Positions 8,439 to 16,108 of a stretch of DNA of 21,928 nt are shown here, piece by piece. Numbering within the stretch: position 1 is the first letter of the stretch; every line of letters begins with the position of its first letter. Made by a program: the position numbers and the translations under genes. Under the pieces are notes generated by a model. It saw nothing but the letters and a program-made list of their open reading frames with translations, had not been told where the DNA came from and did no database searches. Location of the stretch: positions 1 to 21,928 of the forward strand of contig CAYWRI010000022.1 of assembly GCA_964461035.1 (NCBI GenBank), given 5' to 3'. This DNA is from CAYZNE01 sp964461035. GTDB lineage: Archaea; Nanobdellota; Nanobdellia; Woesearchaeales; CAYZNE01.

Positions 8439-8859
8439 TTAAGTATATCTTTGCAAGTAAACAACTTGATTCTCTTGTGCATATTCTTGGAATCCATACT
8501 TATTCAATATGTTAATAGCAATCTCATTGTCACAACCTGTTTTAACAAATTGTCTTGAATAATTATTTTTAGTTAGTATCTCACCCATTAGTAGTTTTCC
8601 TACACCTTTACTTGATTCCCGTGTTGCACCTAACCATAAATATAATGAGTTTTCTTATTCATACCACACCATAATACCCAAAGGTATAGTCTGCTTGTTT
8701 TGCGAGAACGATTCCACAAGGTTTACCTGTTAATCTTGCAATAACTTCTTCTTGAGTTAAATCGGATTTTGCAGGAATTTTTTCTCTTATTAATTCAATA
8801 TTTTCTAATAAGTCATCCAGATTTCCTGAAACTATTTATATATTCTTAATTTTATTCAT
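8439..8859 (-). pseudogene. Decayed GNAT-family N-acetyltransferase
   Basis: Reading the minus strand from ATG 8859 (GGTGGT upstream) gives MNKIKNI and then a TAA at 8838-8836. The same frame continues (GNLDDLLENIELIREKIP, later GKPCGIVLAKQADYT) until a frameshift near 8680-8690. The shifted frame reads GIMVWYE, a TAA stop at 8657-8655, and ENSLYLWLGATRESSKGVGK. It then runs to the natural end QVVYLQRYT at 8439. The segment TRESSKGVGKLLM is the acetyl-CoA-binding motif A (R/QxxGxG/A) of GNAT enzymes, and NILNKYGF is the usual motif B. Two stops and one frameshift make a functional enzyme unlikely. Reading-frame conservation between the lesions suggests recent decay. The substrate of the ancestral enzyme is unknown. 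Confidence 0.75.
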
Positions 8860-8861
8860 TA

Positions 8862-9239
8862 TTACCACCTACCTATTTGTTTTTTATTAACATCAATTAA
8901 AAAAGAATAAAAATTTATTATAAAGTTGAGATATCATCTTCGCATTTGATAAACAAGAAGTTCAGATTCATTGTCAGAGCAAAAGTTTATAGGATATCAA
9001 ACTTAATTTGCCCAAAAATAGAAATAGTTAAAACTAATAAAAAGAGAATTGTGTAAACTTTTATTCAAATCCTTTTTTGAAAAATTATAACTTATTTATT
9101 TAAGCAAACTTTATTTATTTAAAAATATTTTTAAAATTTAGGTTAAATTAGTAAACTTTAAATAAATATGTGTGTGTATCAACAACGCTCCACACCATAT
9201 GAAAAAAATTCATTCAAGACACATTGATAAAATAGCAGA
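8862..9239. other. Non-coding AT-rich gap with short repeated TTTATTTATTTAA motifs
   Basis: No open frame with coding character is seen on either strand. Between about 9088 and 9170 the motif ACTT(T)ATTTATTTAA occurs twice in tandem about 20 bases apart, and an inverted relative (TTTAAATAAATA) follows. These may be regulatory sites or simple low-complexity sequence. The rest holds nothing recognisable. Confidence 0.4.
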
Positions 9240-9249
9240 ATTTAAATAG
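9240..9249 (+). promoter_or_regulatory. TATA box of the 381-residue hypothetical gene
   Basis: The ATTTAAATAG stretch is centred about 27 bases before ATG 9271 and predicts a leaderless mRNA. An in-frame TGA at 9250-9252 rules out an earlier start. Confidence 0.4.
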
Positions 9250-9270
9250 TGATGTTTATTCTTATTTAAC

Positions 9271-10416
9271 ATGGTATCTAAATACATATTATATCCTAAA
9301 CTTATACCACTTATTAAAGATTTAAAACTTGAAGAAAGAATAAAAAAAGTCGAAGAAGAAGGCGACTTTCCACCTATTGGAGGTATGATTAATAATGAAA
9401 TCATAACCGAAATTTTTAATGATTTAGATAAAGAGGGATTTTATGATAATGTTCCCGGTAAAGATAGATTTAAATTCTTGGATCTTCAAGATCTATTTTC
9501 AAATAATCTTGAAAACCTGTCTTGGAAAATTGAAAAACCTTCTGGCACCATCAATGTTCAATGCAATTTAAATGATGCGAGAACATTTTCAGGTTTTTTA
9601 GCATCATATGTATTAACACCTGAAGAACTTGGAAAATATTCAGAATTGGGTTTTTCTTCTCCTTTTGAATTGGTAATTGCTGTTAGCAAATTAATTTTTC
9701 AACAAACTGGTTTTGAAAGGAAAAATTATTCTTGGATTAGAACAGAAAATAATTTTCAAACATTAACAAAACTTACAGATACAGATCATGAAGATATGTG
9801 TATTTATCAAAAAAATATTACTCAATATACTACATTAGATCCGATTGCAGGTACTAAAATAAACTTAAGACCGTTAATTCATGAAAAAGACAAAGGTATC
9901 TTGGCATGTCAACAACAAGAAGTTCCGTTATTTGTTTATTTATTGAAATATTTAGATCAAGAAAATATTAATTATCAAGCTAAAGCAAAAGATTTAATTA
10001 AAAAGTATAAACAGAAAGGTAATAAAATTTTAAAGTCTGCAAATTATTCCAAAGAGTTTGGTGAAAGGCTTTCTTCACAATTTAGAAAATATTATACTAT
10101 TATTCCAAATTTTAATAATTCTAGTAATTCCAAAACTGTTTCTCCATCTTTTATACGATCATTTTGGGATGATGAAAATTATAATCTATATGTTGCATCT
10201 AATGAAGATCTTATTTTATCTCTTCAACCTCATAAAAATAAAATAGATTCTATTAAGCCAATAAATGCAAGATTTACTCATTCTGATGCTGAACAACTAA
10301 TAGAAGAATTAATTAATTATGCTGAAGCAGGTTTAGGTAGAGTTCGACTAGGTGAACTTCTTGGACTACTAAACTATAGATATTCTAATGATTTTGAAAA
10401 AAATTTTAAGAAATAA
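9271..10416 (+). CDS. Hypothetical cytoplasmic protein, 381 residues
   Basis: I do not recognise a family. The protein has no signal peptide, membrane segment or cysteine cluster. It opens with a charged helix (LIKDLKLEERIKKVEEEGDF) followed by PPIGGMINNEII. A central region holds SFIRSFWDDENYNLYVASN. The tail is amphipathic (AEQLIEELINYAEAGLGRVR, then LGELLGLLNYRY) and could be a dimerisation or partner-binding helix pair. Composition is rich in Asn, Lys and Ile as expected from the base composition. It stands alone, transcribed away from the GNAT pseudogene and convergent with the DUF4097 operon. One copy of the tRNA-linked repeat lies 16 bases beyond its stop. Confidence 0.7.
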   Translation: MVSKYILYPKLIPLIKDLKLEERIKKVEEEGDFPPIGGMINNEIITEIFNDLDKEGFYDNVPGKDRFKFLDLQDLFSNNLENLSWKIEKPSGTINVQCNLNDARTFSGFLASYVLTPEELGKYSELGFSSPFELVIAVSKLIFQQTGFERKNYSWIRTENNFQTLTKLTDTDHEDMCIYQKNITQYTTLDPIAGTKINLRPLIHEKDKGILACQQQEVPLFVYLLKYLDQENINYQAKAKDLIKKYKQKGNKILKSANYSKEFGERLSSQFRKYYTIIPNFNNSSNSKTVSPSFIRSFWDDENYNLYVASNEDLILSLQPHKNKIDSIKPINARFTHSDAEQLIEELINYAEAGLGRVRLGELLGLLNYRYSNDFEKNFKK

Positions 10417-10431
10417 ATTATAAAATAAATA

Positions 10432-10500
10432 TGTCTATCGGGGATTCGTGCTCAACAATTCCAAAAGGAATTCTTGGCATCAAGAGACTGGAAAAATCAA
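10432..10500 (-). repeat. tRNA-3'-end-linked repeat, copy A (orphan)
   Basis: On the plus strand, TGTCTATCGGGGATTCG (10432-10448) reads in reverse complement as a tRNA 3' end from T-loop through T-stem toward the acceptor, but no tRNA gene with this end is nearby. The repeat core starts at GTGCTCAACAATTCC (10448) and is identical to copy C and one base different from copy B through about 10479, then diverges. AATTCC and GGAATT form the apical hairpin with an AAAA loop. On the minus strand it lies directly after the DUF4097 stop, so it would sit in that 3' untranslated region. Confidence 0.7.
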
Positions 10501-11390
10501 TCAAAAACACTTAAATCTCCAGAAACAGTTTCAACACGCAATTTGTGTTGCCCACCATTAACCATAATTACAGAGTCTGTTGTCATTCCTGGAAATCTAT
10601 TTTCTAGATCTCCACTACTAGTATCAAAATCAATAGTAAAGCTTGAATCAGTTGGGAATTTAAGTCTAACATCGCCAGAAGTTGTTTTTACATCAAGATC
10701 GCGTGTTAACTCAACATAATCCAAAATAACATCACCTGAAACTGAATTTGTACTAACAAAATTAGATTTTAAAAAATTAAAAGTAATATCGCCAGAAGTT
10801 GTTTCAGCCACAACATTTCCTGTTTCTATATTTGATGCTTTTAGATCACCTGAAACAGCATGAAAATTAAAATTATCTGATTTAACATTACTAATAACTG
10901 CATCTGCCGAAGTTCCTTTAAACTTAAATTCTCCAAACTCAAAATTGCTTAGTTCTAAGTCACCAGAAGTAGTAGTTATATCCATATTAAATTTATTTTC
11001 AGGAAGTGCTATCTGTAAATTAATATCGTGCATTCCAGCAAAATTAAAAAAGTCAGATCCAAGATTAGGATATTCAACAGCAATATTAATAGTATTACCG
11101 CCTAGTATAACAATTAACTCTGGAACTTGATTAATTTTAGAAGTTGTTTGCCCAACCAAAAAAACTTCAATGTTATCTGAATTAGATTTTGTTATCTCAA
11201 TATCTGTACTGACAGTATTAATATTAATTGAATTAACATTAGTAGAATTAAGAATTTTACTTTCTGAAACTTTATATTCTTCTGACCCGAAATTATAACC
11301 ATTTGATACAAAAAGTAGCAATGCTGCTACTCCGATTGTAACAATCGCAATTAATACTAATATTAGACTTATTGTTTTTATATTTTTCAT
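10497..11390 (-). CDS. DUF4097-family beta-helix surface protein
   Basis: A membrane segment at residues ~7-28 (signal anchor) is followed by an extracytoplasmic domain of short repeats of 19-21 residues marked by SGD: positions 142, 180, 199, 218, 238, 259 and 290, plus a degenerate SAD at 161. Variants TTSGD and VSGD mostly alternate. This is the repeat pattern of DUF4097, predicted to form a right-handed beta-helix ('putative adhesin'). It is the third gene of a PadR-HAAS-DUF4097 operon, starting one base after the HAAS gene stop. That trio is common in Firmicutes and is thought to act in envelope or stress sensing, but the precise role is not established. The tract ends in repeat copy A. 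Confidence 0.85.
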   Translation of the reverse strand: MKNIKTISLILVLIAIVTIGVAALLLFVSNGYNFGSEEYKVSESKILNSTNVNSININTVSTDIEITKSNSDNIEVFLVGQTTSKINQVPELIVILGGNTINIAVEYPNLGSDFFNFAGMHDINLQIALPENKFNMDITTTSGDLELSNFEFGEFKFKGTSADAVISNVKSDNFNFHAVSGDLKASNIETGNVVAETTSGDITFNFLKSNFVSTNSVSGDVILDYVELTRDLDVKTTSGDVRLKFPTDSSFTIDFDTSSGDLENRFPGMTTDSVIMVNGGQHKLRVETVSGDLSVFD

Positions 11391-11391
11391 T

Positions 11392-11961
11392 TTATTTACC
11401 TTTAATTATCTTTACATTCAATTTTAAGTACTTCATTACAATAAAGAAAAAACCTTTAGATATGTAATAAGATCCTATAACCATTAATAAACCTAAACTC
11501 AAACAACCTATGCCTACAAGAATAGATATTATTGGAGTTACACCAAAAGCAATTAAATTATACGCAAAGGGTAATAAGGGCATAATAATTAAACCGAGAC
11601 CAGTTGCAACAAAAGAAATAGTTATTGCATATATCCCAATTAAAATACCTAATAAACCAAAAAATATTCCTACAACAAATATTAAATTAAAAAATCCCAA
11701 TCCAACTATGGCTAATATTGCTCTAGTTACATTTGAAAATGATGATTTATTTTCAGCTTTTTTAATTAAAAGATTTGCACCTGCTTGTTTTGCAATAGTT
11801 TTTGGATTTCCTAAAGATTTTATTAATGCACTTTCAGTTCTACCTTTCTTTAGACCAATATTAAAGTGCTCCTCATAATCCTCAATTATTTCGTCACAAT
11901 CTTCTTTGTTAAGCTGCTTTAATCTTGATTTCAATTCCTTGAAAAATTCTTTTTTATTCAA
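11392..11961 (-). CDS. HAAS/DUF1700-family membrane protein
   Basis: The N-terminus (residues 1-65) is a typical HAAS helical domain: KEFFKELKSRLKQLNKEDCD, then DYEEHFNIGLKKGRTESALI and SLGNPKTIAKQ. About four hydrophobic segments follow (residues ~80-180). In bacteria this cytoplasmic domain is encoded next to PadR regulators and is thought to couple a membrane or surface sensor to them. Here it starts one base after the padR stop and ends one base before DUF4097, so all three are co-transcribed. The combination suggests bacterial origin by transfer, although base composition matches its surroundings. Confidence 0.85.
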   Translation of the reverse strand: MNKKEFFKELKSRLKQLNKEDCDEIIEDYEEHFNIGLKKGRTESALIKSLGNPKTIAKQAGANLLIKKAENKSSFSNVTRAILAIVGLGFFNLIFVVGIFFGLLGILIGIYAITISFVATGLGLIIMPLLPFAYNLIAFGVTPIISILVGIGCLSLGLLMVIGSYYISKGFFFIVMKYLKLNVKIIKGK

Positions 11962-11962
11962 T

Positions 11963-12274
11963 TTACTTACCTCTTAAAAAAACCTCTACTTTTTTAGTAA
12001 AGTTTTTCCATTGTTTCGATAATAATAAAACTCTTTTTTCTCCTTCTTTAGTTAACTTGTAATATTTTCTTGGCGGTCCTGTTTTTGATTCTTTTAGATA
12101 AGTTGTTACATAACCATCTTTTTTTAGTCTTCTTAGTAAAGGGTAAATTGTTCCTTCAGACACGTCAATCTTTTTAGATATTTCATTAGCAATTTTGTAC
12201 CCATAACAATCGTTTATCCTCAATAAGTTCAAAACACAAAGTTCCAAAACTCCTTTCTTAAATTGTGTATCCAT
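11963..12274 (-). CDS. PadR-family transcriptional regulator
   Basis: A 103-residue winged-helix protein with the PadR hallmarks: LNLLRINDCYGYKIANEI (helices 1-2), the recognition region VSEGTIYPLLRRLKKDGYV, the wing TGPPRKYYKLTKEG, and a C-terminal dimerisation helix. I start it at ATG 12274. The longer frame from TTG 12316 begins upstream of the transcription start predicted by the TATA box at 12326-12335, so it is unlikely to be translated. It probably represses its own operon through the palindrome at 12306-12319. No ligand can be inferred; the HAAS protein is a likely partner. Confidence 0.9.
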   Translation of the reverse strand: MDTQFKKGVLELCVLNLLRINDCYGYKIANEISKKIDVSEGTIYPLLRRLKKDGYVTTYLKESKTGPPRKYYKLTKEGEKRVLLLSKQWKNFTKKVEVFLRGK

Positions 12275-12305
12275 TTTAATTCCCAGGCATACCTGCTTAT
12301 GTCTA

Positions 12306-12319
12306 GTATTAGGCAATAC
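12306..12319 (-). promoter_or_regulatory. Candidate PadR operator
   Basis: GTATTAGGCAATAC is an inverted repeat (GTATT/AATAC, 4-base spacer). It sits between the TATA box and the PadR start, overlapping the predicted transcription start region, as expected for autorepression. A 5-bp arm is short, so this is tentative. Confidence 0.35.
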
Positions 12320-12325
12320 ACACCA

Positions 12326-12335
12326 CTATATAAAT
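12326..12335 (-). promoter_or_regulatory. TATA box of the PadR-HAAS-DUF4097 operon
   Basis: The minus strand reads ATTTATATAG. Transcription would start about 26 bases downstream near 12305, leaving a leader of about 30 bases before ATG 12274. Confidence 0.5.
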
Positions 12336-12445
12336 GTTTTGATTGAGCAAATAAACTGCACTCAGAAAGAGATATTAAGAACCAATGCAGAAAGTGAACA
12401 TTCTTTTTAAAGCAAGAAACAATATAAAATTAATAATGTGTACTC

Positions 12446-12463
12446 TAAAAAGGAAAAGAAAAA
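12446..12463 (-). terminator. Oligo-T terminator after tRNA-Glu(CTC)
   Basis: The minus strand reads TTTTTCTTTTCCTTTTT within a few bases of the tRNA 3' end, a strong archaeal termination tract. Confidence 0.55.
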
Positions 12464-12466
12464 TAT

Positions 12467-12540
12467 GCTCTGTCCGGGATTTGAACCCGGGTCTTAGCCT
12501 CGAGAGGGCTAAATGATTGGCCAGACTACACCAACAGAGC
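12467..12540 (-). tRNA. tRNA-Glu(CTC)
   Basis: The cloverleaf is complete: acceptor GCTCTGT/ACAGAGC, D-arm with TAGTCTGGCC, anticodon stem TAGCC/GGCTA with loop CTCTCGA (anticodon CTC, reading GAG), T-arm CCGGG-TTCAAAT-CCCGG, and A73 encoded at 12466. No intron is present and no CCA is encoded. It lies alone between the PadR operon and gyrA with its own TATA box and terminator. Unlike the other two tRNAs in the window, it has no linked repeat. Confidence 0.95.
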
Positions 12541-12564
12541 GTTTTTATATTGAAAACAATAATT

Positions 12565-12576
12565 CATTTAAAAAAG
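12565..12576 (-). promoter_or_regulatory. TATA box of tRNA-Glu(CTC)
   Basis: The minus strand CTTTTTTAAATG is centred about 31 bases before the tRNA 5' end. Confidence 0.4.
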
Positions 12577-12671
12577 TATTGTCATTATCGTTACGAACAT
12601 AAATAAAAGATATTATGCACTTAGCTTAACTATATTAAAATAAAAAACAATTAGAAGTTGTAATAAATGGA

Positions 12672-15164
12672 TTAATCATCACCAATAATTTTAGCGATGC
12701 TTGTTACAGAATCTCCCTCATTTAATCGCATTAGTCTACAACCTTGAGTGTTTCTACTTATTACCGAAATTTGTGATGCTTTTGTTCTTAATACTTGACC
12801 ATGTTTACTCATTATAATTAATTCGTCATTGTCAAGGGTTTGTCTTATTTCAATAACTTTACCATTTCTAGGATTACAAATAATGTTCTTAACACCTTTT
12901 CCACCACGATTGATTAATCTATAATCTTCAACAGGTGTTCTTTTACCATAACCTTTTTCAGTTATTGTCAAAATTGTAGAATCTTTTGCAGCTATAATGG
13001 CGCCAATAATTGTATCATTATTTGTAAGAGTCATTGCTCTTACTCCTCTTCCTGTTCGGCCTATGGATCTTGCATTTATTTCATTGAAACGAATTGCTTT
13101 TCCATTACTTGAAGCAATTATTAACTCAGAATTTCCATTAGTTTTAAGCACTTTAACGAGAGCATCTGAATCGTCAAGAGTTATTGCTCTTATTCCACCA
13201 TGTCTTGGTTTACTATATGCCATTAATGAAGTCTTTTTTATAATTCCATTTTTAGTTATCATGCATAAATATTCTTCATTTGAAAATTCTTTAATAGGTA
13301 TTATTGCAGTAACAGAATCATCTTGTTCTAAGTCTAATAAGTTTACTATTGCTTTTCCTTTACTCAATCTTGATCCTTCAGGAATTCTATATACTTTAAC
13401 CCAATGGACTTTTCCTTTTTCTGTGCAACATAATAAATATGATTTGGTGTTTGCAATAAAAATGTCTTCGATAAAATCTTCATCCTTTGTTTGCATTCCT
13501 ATTACTCCTTTACCACCACGATGTTGTATTTTATATTCTTCAATACGCATTCTTTTGATGTACCCCGAATTAGTTATCATAACTATTTGATCTTCTTCTT
13601 CAACAAGGTCTTCTATATCAATATCTTCATCGTCTATATCCGATATTTCTGTTCTTCTTTCATCACCATATTTTTCAGACATTTCGTTTAATTCTTGTTT
13701 TATTATTTCTTTAATTCTTTCCTCGTTTGAAAGTATACTTCTTAGTTCTTGAATAGTTATTTCAATAGCTTTAAGGTCGTCTTTAATTTTTCCTTGTTCC
13801 ATACTTGTTAATTTTTGTAATTTTAAGTCAAGAATTGCTTGTGATTGAATTTCACTTAACTCATATGTATTCATAAGTTGTTCTTTAGCTGTTTTAACAG
13901 AATCTGAACCTTTAATTAATTTTACTACATCATCCAGATTGTTTAACGCAATAACTAATCCTTTTAATAAATGTAATTTAGCTTCAGCTTTAGTTAAATC
14001 AAATTGTGTTCTTCTTGTTATAACTTCAATTCTATGATTAATATGAATATTTAACGCATCAATTATACCCATAGTAATTGGTTTTTTATTATATATTGCA
14101 AGCATATTTATTCCAAAACTTACCTGTAATCTAGAATGTTTTAATAAATAATTTTCAACAACATCATATGTTGCATCTCTTTTAAGTTCTATTACTACTC
14201 TAATTCCTGTTCTATCACTTTCATCTCTTATATCAGATATTCCTTCAATAACTTTATCTTTAACTTGATTCGCGATATGTTCTATCATCATAGCTTTATT
14301 AACCATATAAGGAACTTCTGTGATGACAATTGCCTGTTTATTACGTATGGTTTCTTGATGATATCTTCCTCTGATTCTTATTATTCCTTTTCCATTACTA
14401 AGTGCTGTAGCTAAACCAGATCTTCGAGTTATTATTCCCCCTGTAGGAAAATCAGGACCAGGAATTATTTTAACAAGTTCACTTAATTCGATTTCAGGAT
14501 TATCAATTAATGCAACTGCAGCATTACATACTTCTTTAATATTATGTGGCGGAATATTTGTTGCCATTCCTACAGCAATTCCTGAAGAACCATTTACTAA
14601 AAGACAAGGTAATTTAGCAGGTAAAACAGAAGGTTCTTTTAATGATTCATCAAAATTAGGAACAAAATCAACAGTATCTTTAAATATGTCTTGAATTAAT
14701 TCATCTGCAATATGATTCATTTTTGCTTCAGTATATCTCATGGCTGCAGGTGAATCACCATCAATACTTCCAAAGTTTCCTTGACCATTTACTAAAGGAT
14801 ATCTTAAAGAAAAGTTCTGAGCCATTCTTACAAGTGCTTCATAAACAGAAGAATCTCCATGAGGATGATATTTACCAAGAACGTCTCCGACGATTCTTGC
14901 ACATTTTCTAAATGATTTATTATATTGAAGACCTAATTCAACCATTGAAAAAAGAATTCTTCTATGAACAGGTTTAAGTCCATCTCGTGCATCTGGAAGA
15001 GCCCTACCAATGATAACAGACATAGCATAATCAAGATACGATGTTTTCATCTCTTCATCAATTACTCTTGAAATAATGTGTGAATTAGCTTTTGGCTCAT
15101 CTTTTACATCAGAATTTTGGTTATCTTTTTTTTCTTGATTTTCATCTAATTTATCGTCGCTCAT
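12672..15164 (-). CDS. gyrA: DNA gyrase subunit A
   Basis: This is the DNA-cleaving subunit of the ATP-dependent enzyme that introduces negative supercoils; it works with GyrB, which is not in this window. A 27-residue hydrophilic leader precedes the winged-helix domain (PDARDGLKPVHRRIL, 57-71). The catalytic Tyr144 lies in AAMRYTEA. The quinolone-region equivalents are Ser105 and Glu109 (HPHGDSSVYEALVRMAQ). After the coiled coil and an acidic linker (~505-525), the C-terminal beta-pinwheel carries the GyrA box QHRGGKG (547-553; consensus QRRGGKG), which separates gyrase from topoisomerase IV. Later blades contain RHGG, RTGRGVRAM and RGGKGVK. Length 830 is normal. Gyrase in archaea is generally regarded as acquired from bacteria. 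A TATA box at 15190-15199 gives a nearly leaderless start. Confidence 0.97.
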   Translation of the reverse strand: MSDDKLDENQEKKDNQNSDVKDEPKANSHIISRVIDEEMKTSYLDYAMSVIIGRALPDARDGLKPVHRRILFSMVELGLQYNKSFRKCARIVGDVLGKYHPHGDSSVYEALVRMAQNFSLRYPLVNGQGNFGSIDGDSPAAMRYTEAKMNHIADELIQDIFKDTVDFVPNFDESLKEPSVLPAKLPCLLVNGSSGIAVGMATNIPPHNIKEVCNAAVALIDNPEIELSELVKIIPGPDFPTGGIITRRSGLATALSNGKGIIRIRGRYHQETIRNKQAIVITEVPYMVNKAMMIEHIANQVKDKVIEGISDIRDESDRTGIRVVIELKRDATYDVVENYLLKHSRLQVSFGINMLAIYNKKPITMGIIDALNIHINHRIEVITRRTQFDLTKAEAKLHLLKGLVIALNNLDDVVKLIKGSDSVKTAKEQLMNTYELSEIQSQAILDLKLQKLTSMEQGKIKDDLKAIEITIQELRSILSNEERIKEIIKQELNEMSEKYGDERRTEISDIDDEDIDIEDLVEEEDQIVMITNSGYIKRMRIEEYKIQHRGGKGVIGMQTKDEDFIEDIFIANTKSYLLCCTEKGKVHWVKVYRIPEGSRLSKGKAIVNLLDLEQDDSVTAIIPIKEFSNEEYLCMITKNGIIKKTSLMAYSKPRHGGIRAITLDDSDALVKVLKTNGNSELIIASSNGKAIRFNEINARSIGRTGRGVRAMTLTNNDTIIGAIIAAKDSTILTITEKGYGKRTPVEDYRLINRGGKGVKNIICNPRNGKVIEIRQTLDNDELIIMSKHGQVLRTKASQISVISRNTQGCRLMRLNEGDSVTSIAKIIGDD

Positions 15165-15189
15165 TATACTAAAAAGAAAAAGACACTCT

Positions 15190-15199
15190 CTTTATAAAG
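15190..15199 (-). promoter_or_regulatory. TATA box of gyrA
   Basis: CTTTATAAAG (self-complementary) is centred 30 bases before ATG 15164, so the mRNA leader would be only a few bases. Confidence 0.5.
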
Positions 15200-15292
15200 T
15201 TGTTGATTTAAATATCTTAGTTTTGCAACAATTTTTCATACTCAAATCTTAATTATGATGTTCTAGCATCTGACAAAGATAAGTTATTTAAT

Positions 15293-16096
15293 CTATCGCA
15301 ATTCAATACTTCTATCCTTGGCTCGAGTTATTGTTTTAAGGATAATGTTTTTCATATCCGAGTTTTCAAGAATTTCTCTACCTGCAACAGTAGTTCCATT
15401 AGGAGAGCTCACAATTTCAATTAATTGTTCAGGAGAAATATTTTCTTCTTTTAGTAATTTAGCAGTTCCATAAAAAGTTTGCAAAGCTAGTTTGTATGCA
15501 ATTTCTTTTTCAAGACCATTTTCTATTCCTGCTTCTGTAAAATAGTTAATTATTCTTGCAACAAATGCGGGACCAGAACCGCTTAAACCTGTAACCAGAT
15601 CTAATTTTTCTTCTTCTACTTCAAATGCTATCCCTCCAAGATTTAATAGATTTTTAATAATTATTTTTTCGTCTTGAGTTATATTTTTATTACAAGAAAA
15701 TCCTGCAGCCATTTCTCCAACTAAACAAGGAGTGTTTGGCATTACCCTGATTATCTTTGCATTTTCTAAAATAGATTCTATAAAATTAATAGTTATTCCT
15801 GCAGCAATTGAAACAATAATCTTGGGCTTATTCTGAATTAAATCTTTAATTTCTTCAAGAACAATTTTTACAATATTTGGTTTTACAGCAATAAAAATAA
15901 TATCTGCTTCATCTACAACGTCAAGATTTGATTCTGTAGTTTTTATTGACAAAGAATTTATTTTTGATAAGCATTCTTTGTTTCTGTCAGAAGAAATAAT
16001 ATCTTCAGCATCATATTTTTCAGAACTTATAATTGAAGTCATGAGTGCTGAAGCCATATTTCCTGAACCAATAAATCCAATTTTTTTAGTGTTCAT
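15293..16096 (-). CDS. proC: Pyrroline-5-carboxylate reductase
   Basis: It catalyses the last step of proline synthesis, NAD(P)H-dependent reduction of pyrroline-5-carboxylate. The Rossmann motif GFIGSGNMASAL is at residues 7-18, AVKP at 70-73, MPNTP at 119-123, the substrate-binding SGSGPAF at 172-178, and the C-terminal dimer domain signature SPNGTTVAGREIL at 231-243 (usually SPGGTT). Length 267 is typical. It starts 12 bases after the aglB stop and is probably co-transcribed. No proA or proB is in the window, so the source of its substrate (for example ornithine or arginine breakdown, or host-derived metabolites) is open. Confidence 0.95.
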   Translation of the reverse strand: MNTKKIGFIGSGNMASALMTSIISSEKYDAEDIISSDRNKECLSKINSLSIKTTESNLDVVDEADIIFIAVKPNIVKIVLEEIKDLIQNKPKIIVSIAAGITINFIESILENAKIIRVMPNTPCLVGEMAAGFSCNKNITQDEKIIIKNLLNLGGIAFEVEEEKLDLVTGLSGSGPAFVARIINYFTEAGIENGLEKEIAYKLALQTFYGTAKLLKEENISPEQLIEIVSSPNGTTVAGREILENSDMKNIILKTITRAKDRSIELR

Positions 16097-16108
16097 TTTT
16101 CTTAGGAA

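Noticed and set aside
8439..8859. Stop-codon reassignment to rescue the GNAT frame
   Set aside because: All other genes in the window use the standard code with TAA, TAG and TGA as stops, and a frameshift would still be needed.
9088..9170. Short TTTATTTATTTAA repeats as a CRISPR array
   Set aside because: Units are too short and irregular, with no unique spacers and no cas genes.
11510..11878. Plus-strand open frame opposite the HAAS gene; similar ones at 10474-10719 and 10945-11130
   Set aside because: Shadows of the PadR-HAAS-DUF4097 operon, with no start signals and no recognisable protein.
12275..12316. Longer PadR start at TTG 12316
   Set aside because: The TATA box at 12326-12335 places the transcript start near 12305, downstream of this codon; PadR homology also begins at the internal Met.
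12997..13590. Long plus-strand open frame opposite gyrA (also 13491-13691 and 14723-14911)
   Set aside because: It lies wholly antisense to a well-supported gyrA and shows no family motif, promoter or ribosome binding site.
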